Shown: one piece after another, positions 44,111 through 53,000 of the stretch
How positions within the stretch are numbered: the first letter of the stretch is position 1
Layout of the letters: each line of letters starts with the position of its first letter
Assembly (NCBI GenBank): GCA_016868895.1
Contig: VGFK01000004.1
Coordinates: forward strand, 86,713 to 150,712
Source of the DNA: Bacteroidota bacterium
GTDB taxonomy: Bacteria > Bacteroidota > Bacteroidia > Chitinophagales > Chitinophagaceae
Length of the DNA stretch: 64,000 nt
Direction of reading: 5' to 3'
Notes under the pieces: generated by a model
Told to the model about the DNA's origin: nothing
Databases searched by the model: none
Seen by the model: only the letters and a program-made list of their open reading frames with translations
Made by a program: the position numbers and the translations under genes

Positions 44111-45811
44111 TTACATTTTTACTGATAAAGACCGCTGACGAATAACGGCTTGCAAGATCAATGCAAGGATCGGCACAACCAATGCACCAATTGCATTCAA
44201 CCATAGCCATCCAATGTCCGTAAGCGCATACATGGTCAATACTGCTACTTCGCCTAGTATCGCAGCATAGAAAACAGCATGCCCTCCAATATGTTTCAGA
44301 TAAAAGGCAACCAAAAAGATCCCAAGGATCACACCATAAAACCAGGATCCTAAAATATTTACCGTCTCAATTAAGCTTCCCAGGTTGGTGGCAAACTGCG
44401 CGAACACAATGCAAAAGATTCCCCACAACAAAGTATAAAGTCGAGATAGCCGAATTGATTCCTCCGGCGTTGGGTTAGCATTGACGTGGATCAAATGAAA
44501 GTCGATCAACGTTGTAGAAGAAAGCGCGTTGAGCGTTGCCGCAATACTTCCCCATGCAGCGAGAAAAATCACTGCAATCAACAGACCGATCAATCCTTTG
44601 GGCATATGGTCCATGACAAATCGCAAGAAGATGTAGTTGGTATCCGACTGTTCGATGGGGAGTCCCGATTCCTTGATCAGGGCCGTCATTTCCCCGCGGA
44701 TCTGTTGTTGCTCGCGCGTTAGGCTCTGAATCAATGCATCCACGCTCATTACCGTTGCACCAGAATTTAGTTGCGCTACCAATGCATCTTTACGGGATTG
44801 CAAGGCCGTGTGCCGTTGTTCCAATGCGACTACCTTTTCGTGGTAAGCGGTTTCTTTGAGGCGGTCGACAGCCGTCTGATTGAAATACATCGGAGATGGT
44901 GAAAACAAATAGTACACAAAAACCAATACACCTATCAGTAGAATAAAATACTGCATTGGGATCTTTACAATGCCATTTAGAATCAGTCCAATGCGACTCT
45001 CTTTAACAGAACTGGCGGTGAGAAAACGGCCAACCTGGCTCTGATCGGTTCCGAAATACGACAAGGCCAGAAAAAATCCACCAATCACCCCACTGAAAAT
45101 ATTGAATCGGTCGTTCCAATTGAATCCTTCTTCGGTCATGCCGGTGGTGATCACATTCATTTTTCCTGCTGCTCGACCCAGATCAATTGCTTCTGAAAAA
45201 CCAATTCCGGTGGGCAACATATCCAGTAACAAATAGGCAGCGAAAAATAACCCTGCGAAAATAATGGTCAACTGAAGTTGCTGGGTATAGGCAACGGCTC
45301 TGGATCCTCCGCTGATGCTGTACACGATCAGAATACCTCCCAATACCAGATTGGTGACATAGATGTTCCATCCCAAGATGGAAGAGAGAATGATGGAGGG
45401 CGCATATACACTGATTCCAGTTGCCAGTGCTCTTGAAAACAGAAACAAAAAAGCAGTAAAGGTTCGGGTCTTTCGGTCGAAACGTTTTTCCAAATACTCG
45501 TAAGCGGTAAAAATATTCAGCCGATGAAAAATCGGAACAAATGTGATGCACAATACAATCATGGCCAGCGGAAGGCCAAAATAATATTGAACAAACCGCA
45601 TGCCATCTGTGTAGGCTTGTCCCGGTCCGGATAAAAAAGTAACCGCACTGGCCTGTGTACCCATCACACTCAACAGCACAGTATACCAGGGAATTGATCG
45701 ACTGCTTCGAAAATACCCATCGATATCGCGTGTTCCCCTACCCTTGTACAATCCATATAGCACTACCAGAAGTAGCGTACCAATCATCGAGCACCAATCC
45801 CATCCGCTCAT
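44111..45811 (-). CDS. Sodium:solute symporter (SSS family) with coiled-coil insertion
   Basis: A 566-residue SSS transporter with about 13 membrane helices; SVMGTQASAVTFLSGPGQAY and LSYFGTDQSQVGRFLTA are the sodium- and substrate-site segments. Unusually, a hydrophilic stretch at about residues 310-385, with heptad-like charge (VVALEQRHTALQSRKDALVA, SLTREQQQIRGEMTALI), sits between two helices. Substrate unknown. Start overlaps the stop of the preceding 51-residue ORF (ATGA). Confidence 0.9.
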   Translation of the reverse strand: MSGWDWCSMIGTLLLVVLYGLYKGRGTRDIDGYFRSSRSIPWYTVLLSVMGTQASAVTFLSGPGQAYTDGMRFVQYYFGLPLAMIVLCITFVPIFHRLNIFTAYEYLEKRFDRKTRTFTAFLFLFSRALATGISVYAPSIILSSILGWNIYVTNLVLGGILIVYSISGGSRAVAYTQQLQLTIIFAGLFFAAYLLLDMLPTGIGFSEAIDLGRAAGKMNVITTGMTEEGFNWNDRFNIFSGVIGGFFLALSYFGTDQSQVGRFLTASSVKESRIGLILNGIVKIPMQYFILLIGVLVFVYYLFSPSPMYFNQTAVDRLKETAYHEKVVALEQRHTALQSRKDALVAQLNSGATVMSVDALIQSLTREQQQIRGEMTALIKESGLPIEQSDTNYIFLRFVMDHMPKGLIGLLIAVIFLAAWGSIAATLNALSSTTLIDFHLIHVNANPTPEESIRLSRLYTLLWGIFCIVFAQFATNLGSLIETVNILGSWFYGVILGIFLVAFYLKHIGGHAVFYAAILGEVAVLTMYALTDIGWLWLNAIGALVVPILALILQAVIRQRSLSVKM

Positions 45812-45963
45812 CGTTTGTCGCGTTTATAAATAATCGCAGCCACAATGATTCCGATGAGCAAACCCAGTCCCAGTTTTTTTCTCACCAGCGCAATGAGAAT
45901 TCCAATGCCGATTCCGACAATAGCAGCAAAAGCCAGATTGCGTTTTCGTTTATTTCCTTGCAT
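45808..45963 (-). CDS. 51-residue membrane microprotein between PIG-L protein and symporter
   Basis: Reading the minus strand from the ATG at 45963 gives MQGNKRKRNLAFAAIVGIGI and onward to IIYKRDKR, 51 residues. Two short hydrophobic segments (about 10-27 and 33-46) are flanked by Arg/Lys. It overlaps the end of the PIG-L gene by 14 bases and its TGA overlaps the symporter ATG, so translational coupling in an operon is likely. No family recognised; a partner subunit of the symporter is a guess. Confidence 0.7.
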   Translation of the reverse strand: MQGNKRKRNLAFAAIVGIGIGILIALVRKKLGLGLLIGIIVAAIIYKRDKR

Positions 45964-48205
45964 TGACCGGAAGATTTGGATTGGAAATCAAATTGGCAAA
46001 TAACCGAAATGCACCGGGCACTCCTGCGGGCAATTGGCGGAAGAACACCAGCCCCGTATAGATGAAGCGACCTTTCCCTTCGTTGCGAACAATCAGTGAG
46101 CCGTTCAAATCCGATTCATCTTTATCGTGCATGGACAGCACTGCCCGATAATCGGCAGAAAAATTATCGGCAAAATAAATTCCACGTTCCTGAATCCATC
46201 CCTTGAAATCATCGGAAGTGATGGTATTGGGATAATGAAGCACAGGATCCTTGGGATCTACAAACCGGACGTCTGCATCTTCTTCGGTGATGCGACCACG
46301 GGAAATCATGAACGGTTTGGGACCAATGGTCATTTTTACCAAAGGACCTGCAAAACTGTTGGTGTTGTATTGTACCACCATGTTTCCTCCCGCTCGAACA
46401 TACTCCATCAACACTCCATATTTTTCAACCAACCACTCATGAACATTGTAGGCGCGCACGCCCACCACTACCGCATCAAATGATTTCAGTTTATCCGCCG
46501 TGATATCGGTCCTTCCCAGTTCCACCACTTCAAATCCCATTTGCTCAATCATGCCGGGGACTTTATCACCGGCTCCAACAATGTATCCGATGCGCTTTCC
46601 CGTTGTGGCCAGGGATGGGGGAAGATGAACAACAGGCAGCTTGGATTCATGCATCAAAGAAGGGATATGTTCATAGTCAATGGTGCGCACCATCCATCCT
46701 GTTTCCACAGTACGGGGAACAATGGTCACCGGGTGAAAAAACTCACCGATGGCAGGATCCACATTTCTGTATCGAACCGGAACAGCCACCCGTAATTCCG
46801 ACTCATTGAGTTTGAGCTGAACCGAAACGTTCAATGCGGGATCGTTCTCCGCCTTGCCGATCAATTGCTGATCGGTCACATTGAAATGACCGGTATTCAT
46901 CGGGTTAACCAGCCAATAGGGCTGTGACACGGGAAGTGAAAGCGGGATGGGCAATTGAAACGGATGCGACCAGTTCACGTTTTGCTTGAGTGGACCTGTT
47001 GCAGATGATGTTAATCCCTGAAGGTCTGCACTCATTAGCTGAACCGAGAACCCAGACCGATTGTTGATGGTGAGTCCCACCTTCAGCGTATCGCCCTGTC
47101 TGACCTGTTTTTTATCTGCAAGTGCCTCCAGATGCAGTCCCGCACACATCAGGATCAGCTGATCCACTTCTTTTGACTTTTGCTGTTTCCAGTAATCGTT
47201 TGGTATCAATTGGATGCGTGTACGGATCTGCAGCAGCAACGGAACCGATGCCGAAGGTTCGGAAGGATTGAAGGAGGCAATCAGTTGATCGATCATTGTT
47301 GAAATTCCTGCGGTACCCTCTATTCGGTCCCAACTGGTGTTGATGCCATCCATGGGATCTACTGATGCCTTGTCGCCGTCCACGTGAACAAAATATTCCG
47401 TCGCGGGTCCCCGGGTAGCAGCAGAACCAAAGCCCTGACTGCGGTGCTGGCTTCTGCTTTCAGCAGAAATTTCACCGATGCTTTTCCCCAGAAGCGGCAG
47501 GTAATCGCCAACCTCTATCTTCATTTGGTTTTCGCTGGTGGTACTGGTCGTTCCAAAACTGAACGTATTCCATAGTATGCGTTTGGCTTTCCAGGGCTTT
47601 ACGCCATGCTGAAATTGTTCCGGGTACCGATTGGGGTCGGCTGCTGCAAAAAAGGCTTCATGTGCGATGACAGCCGATCCAGAATGGTGGCCGTGACCGG
47701 CTCGGGAATCTTCTGGAAAGCGCGCAACAATGATATCGGGCTGAAACCTTCGAATGACCCAGACGGCGTCAGAAAGTACTTTTTCTTTTTCCCAGAGACC
47801 TAATGCCTCTTCTGTGCGTTTGGAATACCCAAAATCGAATGCTCGGGTAAAAAATTGTTCTCCTCCGTCAACGCGACGAGCCGCCAGTAATTCTTGGGTG
47901 CGGATCAGTCCCAATTCCACTCCCTGCTCATCGCCAATGAGGTTTTGACCCCCATCTCCTCTTGTCATGGCCAGGTATCCGGTACGGTATTGTCGCACGC
48001 GGGCCATATACGCAATGAGTCGCGTGTTCTCATCGTCCGGGTGTGCCGCTACATACAAGACTACACCCAGTACATTGAGCTGTTTCATTTGGTGCAAAAT
48101 TTCGCCACTGCTCCATTGTCGCTGTTTTTGTGAAAACGAGGCCATAGAAAACAACAAAAAGAAGCTGAGGCTGATCGGACGAATTGCCAAGAAATGGGTG
48201 CGCAT
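45950..48205 (-). CDS. Secreted PIG-L (LmbE-like) family protein with large C-terminal region
   Basis: A 751-residue exported protein: signal peptide MRTHFLAIRPISLSFFLLFS, then the PIG-L domain with the zinc motif AAHPDDENTRL near residue 54 and GHGHHSGSAV near residue 174, as in N-acetyl-sugar deacetylases. The C-terminal 400 residues contain beta-rich modules and a glutamine-amidotransferase-like part (DAVVVGVRAYNVHEWLVEKY, GGNMVVQYNT). Function probably deacetylation of an amino sugar outside the cytoplasm (inference). The ATG at 48205 is used because it is followed at once by the signal peptide. Confidence 0.85.
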   Translation of the reverse strand: MRTHFLAIRPISLSFFLLFSMASFSQKQRQWSSGEILHQMKQLNVLGVVLYVAAHPDDENTRLIAYMARVRQYRTGYLAMTRGDGGQNLIGDEQGVELGLIRTQELLAARRVDGGEQFFTRAFDFGYSKRTEEALGLWEKEKVLSDAVWVIRRFQPDIIVARFPEDSRAGHGHHSGSAVIAHEAFFAAADPNRYPEQFQHGVKPWKAKRILWNTFSFGTTSTTSENQMKIEVGDYLPLLGKSIGEISAESRSQHRSQGFGSAATRGPATEYFVHVDGDKASVDPMDGINTSWDRIEGTAGISTMIDQLIASFNPSEPSASVPLLLQIRTRIQLIPNDYWKQQKSKEVDQLILMCAGLHLEALADKKQVRQGDTLKVGLTINNRSGFSVQLMSADLQGLTSSATGPLKQNVNWSHPFQLPIPLSLPVSQPYWLVNPMNTGHFNVTDQQLIGKAENDPALNVSVQLKLNESELRVAVPVRYRNVDPAIGEFFHPVTIVPRTVETGWMVRTIDYEHIPSLMHESKLPVVHLPPSLATTGKRIGYIVGAGDKVPGMIEQMGFEVVELGRTDITADKLKSFDAVVVGVRAYNVHEWLVEKYGVLMEYVRAGGNMVVQYNTNSFAGPLVKMTIGPKPFMISRGRITEEDADVRFVDPKDPVLHYPNTITSDDFKGWIQERGIYFADNFSADYRAVLSMHDKDESDLNGSLIVRNEGKGRFIYTGLVFFRQLPAGVPGAFRLFANLISNPNLPVNARK

Positions 48206-48289
48206 AAGAGGGACAACGTTGGTGTCGACTAAAATAAACAATTGAACGTTAAGATTGAATCCGTTTCCTTTAATCTTTTAAAGGTTGAG

Positions 48290-48297
48290 TATCTTTA
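48290..48297 (+). promoter_or_regulatory. Near-match -7 element before ggt
   Basis: TATCTTTA, one mismatch from TAnnTTTG, 4 bases upstream of the ATG at 48302. Confidence 0.35.
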
Positions 48298-48301
48298 TGG
48301 C

Positions 48302-50032
48302 ATGAAACAGGTCCTTCACATCGGCAATCGTTCAGCCCTATTGTGCATGTTGCTGGTCACGGTGATCAGTCAGGGTGCACAATCCCAAATGAACCCGTAT
48401 CAGTACACCATTTCCAAATCCGCCACTGGCAAAAAAGGAGCGGTGGCTTCTGCTCATCCTTTGGCCAGCGATGCTGGACTTCAAGTCCTACTAAAAGGAG
48501 GCAATGCTTTTGATGCAGCCGTTGCCACCCAGCTCGCCTTGGCAGTGGTCTATCCTGGGGCTGGGAATTTGGGGGGTGGAGGATTTTTAGTCGCCTTCAC
48601 TGAAAAAGGACAGTCGATTTCCATCGACTACCGAGAAAAAGCTCCCGGCGCAGCCAGTCGCAACATGTACCTGGATAAAGAGGGCAACCCGCGACTCGAA
48701 CTCAGCCAAAACGGTCACCTAGCCAGTGGAGTTCCCGGAACCGTAGCAGGATTGTTTACCACATTAAAATACTGCAAGCTTCCCATCACAGCACTAATCC
48801 AACCCGCTATTGAACTTGCAGAAAAAGGATTTGTCATCACAGCAGCTGAAGCCAATTCGCTGAACTCAACTAAAAAAGGATTCTTAAAATACAATACGCG
48901 ACCCACCGCTTTTGTAAAAGATCAACCATGGAAGGCTGGCGACACCCTGGTTCAAAAAGAACTGGCGGGAACGCTCAAACGCATCCGAGATAACGGAGCT
49001 GCAGGGTTCTATGAAGGAGAAACTGCTCGGTTGATCACAGAAGAAATGCAACGCGGCGGGGGAATCATCACGCTTCAGGATCTGCGTTCTTACACAGCTG
49101 CAGAGCGAACACCCGTAGTATTCGACTACAAAGGCCATACCATAATTGGAATGCCCATGCCCAGCAGCGGAGGCGTGCTCACGCAACAAATGCTCAAGAT
49201 GATTGAAAATAGATCGATTGAGGTCATGGGATTTCACAGCAAGGAGTCGGTGCAACTCATGGTTGAAGTCGAGAGAAGGGCTTACGCTGATCGAGCTGAA
49301 TTCATGGGCGATCAGGACTTTGTTAAGGTGCCCGTGAAACGACTGACCAGCGATGAATACCTGCAGCAACGGATGAATGATTTTGTTGCAGGAAAAGCAA
49401 CACCCAGTACTACGATACAAGCAGGAGCCATCCAACCCGAAAGCGAAGAGACCACGCACTTGTCCGTTGCAGATCAATGGGGAAATGCAGTAGCAGTCAC
49501 CACCACACTCAATGGCGGTTATGGATCGATGACCGTTGTGGGAGGCGCTGGATTTCTGATGAACAACGAGATGGATGATTTCAGTGTAAAGCCGGGCGTA
49601 GCCAATATGTATGGAGCCCTGGGCAAAGAGGCCAATGCCATTCAGCCCGGAAAGCGCATGCTCAGTTCCATGACACCGACACTGGTAGTGAAAAACAATA
49701 AACCCTATCTGGTTGTGGGCACTCCGGGAGGGACTACCATACCTACTTCTGTATTTCAAACGATTGTGAACATGCTTGAATTTGGTCAATCGCCACTCGA
49801 TGCAGTGAACAACCCAAAATTTCACCATCAATGGCTACCCGATCAGGTCATGGTTGAAAAAGATTTTCCAGCAGCCCTCAAAACGGATTTGGAAAAAATG
49901 GGCTACAAGGTAACGCAGCGTGGCCAGATCGGAAGAACAGAAGTCATTCGGATCAACTGGAAAGGGAAAAAAATAGAATCGATAGAAGCCGTTGCAGATA
50001 AACGCGGAGAAGATCATGCATCGGCATATTGA
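48302..50032 (+). CDS. ggt: Gamma-glutamyltransferase (glutathione hydrolase), secreted
   Basis: A self-processing Ntn-hydrolase that cleaves gamma-glutamyl bonds, e.g. of glutathione. The 576-residue precursor has a signal peptide (MKQVLHIGNRSALLCMLLVT) and ASAHPLASDAGLQVLLKGGN at the domain start. The autocleavage/nucleophile Thr is in EETTHLSVAD near residue 382, and GGGGFLVAF and SSMTPTLVV follow the family. Start chosen at the ATG next to the signal peptide. The TamB-like gene starts 11 bases later. Confidence 0.93.
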   Translation: MKQVLHIGNRSALLCMLLVTVISQGAQSQMNPYQYTISKSATGKKGAVASAHPLASDAGLQVLLKGGNAFDAAVATQLALAVVYPGAGNLGGGGFLVAFTEKGQSISIDYREKAPGAASRNMYLDKEGNPRLELSQNGHLASGVPGTVAGLFTTLKYCKLPITALIQPAIELAEKGFVITAAEANSLNSTKKGFLKYNTRPTAFVKDQPWKAGDTLVQKELAGTLKRIRDNGAAGFYEGETARLITEEMQRGGGIITLQDLRSYTAAERTPVVFDYKGHTIIGMPMPSSGGVLTQQMLKMIENRSIEVMGFHSKESVQLMVEVERRAYADRAEFMGDQDFVKVPVKRLTSDEYLQQRMNDFVAGKATPSTTIQAGAIQPESEETTHLSVADQWGNAVAVTTTLNGGYGSMTVVGGAGFLMNNEMDDFSVKPGVANMYGALGKEANAIQPGKRMLSSMTPTLVVKNNKPYLVVGTPGGTTIPTSVFQTIVNMLEFGQSPLDAVNNPKFHHQWLPDQVMVEKDFPAALKTDLEKMGYKVTQRGQIGRTEVIRINWKGKKIESIEAVADKRGEDHASAY

Positions 50033-50043
50033 TTGACAACACC

Positions 50044-53000
50044 ATGCTGAAAAAAACACTTCGCATATTTGGTAGTGTAGCAGGGGGACTGGCAGGACTG
50101 GTGCTCTTGCTGTGGTTGTTGATTCGCATACCCAGTATACAAAACGGACTGGTGCATTATGCCACTGCAAAAATCTCAGCTGCGGTCAAGACAGAAGTCA
50201 AGATTGATCGTGTCGACTTCTCCCCGTTCAACCGATTTTATTTCGATGGCGTTTTGGTCCGCGATCGCGCCAACGATACACTGGTCTATGCAGGTAGTCT
50301 GAAAGTGCGCATCACCGATTGGTTCTTTCTAAAAGACCGCATTACCCTTCATTATATTGGACTGGAACATGCGGTGATTAAAACCAAACGGACCGACAGC
50401 CTTTGGAATTATTCGTTCTTAGTGGATGGACCTCCATCGACCGATACCACCACCCCGCCTCCAAGCAAGATCATATTGGCCATTGAAGAAATCAGCCTCG
50501 AAGATATTCGTTATCAAACCGAAGATGCCTGGAGAGGAGAAGACCAATGGATTGAAATAGATAAGCTTTCACTCAGCGCGCAAGAAATCAGCCTCAAGCA
50601 TAAGCGCATGCTGCTTGATCAACTGACCATTGAACGGCCCCTGTTTGCATTGCACCAGTATCAGGGAAATAGACCCGACTCGCTGATTCCTCCCACTGAA
50701 CCGAGAATCCCGGGAGAACTGTATTGGAACCCGGAGCAATGGACGCTCAAAGCGAAAACCATACAACTGATTGATGGCACCTTCACCAGTGATCTCGAAA
50801 CAGAGCGAGCACCTTATCCTTATTTTGATGGCGCTCACATCGCTTTCTCCAAGATCAATGGCTCCATGAAGGATGTATGGCTGAGAGACGATACCATTTC
50901 CACAACCTTGCAACTTTCAACGGAAGAGCGAAGCGGTTTCAAGGTCAATACACTTGCTGCAAAAATGAGAGTGGATCCAACCATCATGGAGTTTGACCAA
51001 CTCTCCATCCAAACTCCGTACAGTAAACTGAGCCACTATTTCGCCATGCGGTACGATAATTTCATTGACGACATGGGAGAATTTGTGAGCGAGGTAACCT
51101 TGGACGGCGACATCGACAAGAGTGTAGTTGATTTCAAAGACATTGCATTTTTTGCGCCAGAACTCAATGGACTTGCATTAAAAGTCAACCTTGATGGGAT
51201 CGCCAAAGGTCCGGTCAATGATTTAGAAACCGACCGCATTCAACTGGAGTTTGGTAAAAACTCGTTTATTGGAGGAGACCTGCACATCGTTGGATTGCCC
51301 GATGTCAATCGCACCCACTACGAACTCAACAATGCAGAGTTATCTGTTTTGCCCGTCGATCTCTACGCAGCCATCCCCGTGCTAAAAAAACAACTTCCGT
51401 TTTCACTTGATCCCCTCGGAAGAATGATCTACAAAGGAAATGTCGCCATCAAAGGAACCTCCTTGAAAACAAAAGGAAGGCTTGAATCATTGCTGGGAAG
51501 CATATCAACTGAAATAGGAATCGATCGAATAGCAGCAAAAAATATGCAGACCACGGTCAAGGGTGAAATCAATGCATTCCATGTTGGTCGTCTATTCAGT
51601 ACGGATCAACTGGGTAAATTGGACGGCACATTTCAGGTTTCCTCCGAGCCCAATGATAACTGGAAATTTGAAGCCGACCTTGATCAAGTGGAACTCAATG
51701 ATTATCCGTATCAATCGGTTGTGGTGAATGGTGCGTATCGGGACGAACGCGTGATCACCACCCTGAACATAAGCGACCCCAACATCAATGGAGTGTTTTT
51801 GGCTAATGTGGACCTAAGCGACAGCATTCCCTTCACCACTGCTGAAATTGAACTCTTTTCATCGGACTTGCAAGCGATTCGCCTGACCGATTTGCCGTTG
51901 AAATTTTCCGGCAAAGCGGAAGTCGACCTCAAAGGCAATCAACCCGATAACCTGAATGGAGAAGCACGCTTTTCAGAATTGATCATCAAGCGGGATGGGC
52001 AGACGTTTGACTTCGACGAGATCGTATTCAAGGCTAAAACCAATGACCGGCATCGATCCTATTCCGTCAACGGAAAAGACATTGAAGCAATGGCAGAAGG
52101 CGAATTTCAGTTTGATGCATTGGCCCGCACGGTCAATCGTTATTTGGCTTCTTACTACCCTATGTATTTTAAGTCAGAGGAAGTTTCGACCGATGATGTC
52201 AACATGCGCTTCAGTCTTCAACTCAACAATGCAGGTCCCTTGCTCAAGGTCTTAAAAAACGGATTGGGCGGACTCAGTTACAGCAGCATTGAAGGCAATC
52301 TGGATACCCGCAACCAATTGCTGAATATTCGAGCCGCGATCCCCAAATTAACCTATGGAAATTTTGCAGCCTATGATTTTATTTTTCAGGCGAACGGCAA
52401 TCCCGACAGTCTGAAAATGTTTTCAAAAACAAGTTCCATTCAATTCAATGACAGCCTCTCCTATCCCAAAAACGAAATCGACATTCGCTCTTCCAAAGAT
52501 ATTTCGGTGCTCAACATCAATACGTTTTCGGAGCAGTCCGACTACGGAGCACAGCTTTCAGCAGCTATTCAGAACTTAAAAGATGGCATTCGTATCAATT
52601 TCAATCCTTCATCGCTGGTCTTCAATGAAAAGACCTGGAACATCGAACGAAACAGTGAAGTGGTCATCAGCACCTCCCGCTTTGAGGCCAATAATTTTCG
52701 ATTGACCAACGGCGAGCAAAGTTTTAGCCTGATCACCCTTCCCGCTGAAGCAAATAGTCCGCAAACCATGATCCTTACCCTCAACAAGGTCAACCTTGGT
52801 GAACTGCTTCCTTTTGTCTTATCGGAACCCCGCATTCAGGGCATCACCAGTGGAGATCTCACGGTTGAAGATCCGTTTGGAAATTTGAAAGTGTATCTCA
52901 ATGCGCAAACCGAAAAAACACAGTTTGAAAACGATTCAATAGGCATTACCTCCATTACCGGTTTTTGGGATAATGTTGAAAAACGTTCCAGCTTTTATTT

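Noticed and set aside
48884..49831. 315-codon minus-strand frame inside ggt
   Set aside because: Antisense of the gamma-glutamyltransferase gene; Cys/His-rich nonsense typical of a shadow frame.
50029..50043. TTG start for the TamB-like gene overlapping the ggt stop
   Set aside because: The ATG 15 bases later gives the same membrane anchor and is the more ordinary start; cannot be excluded.
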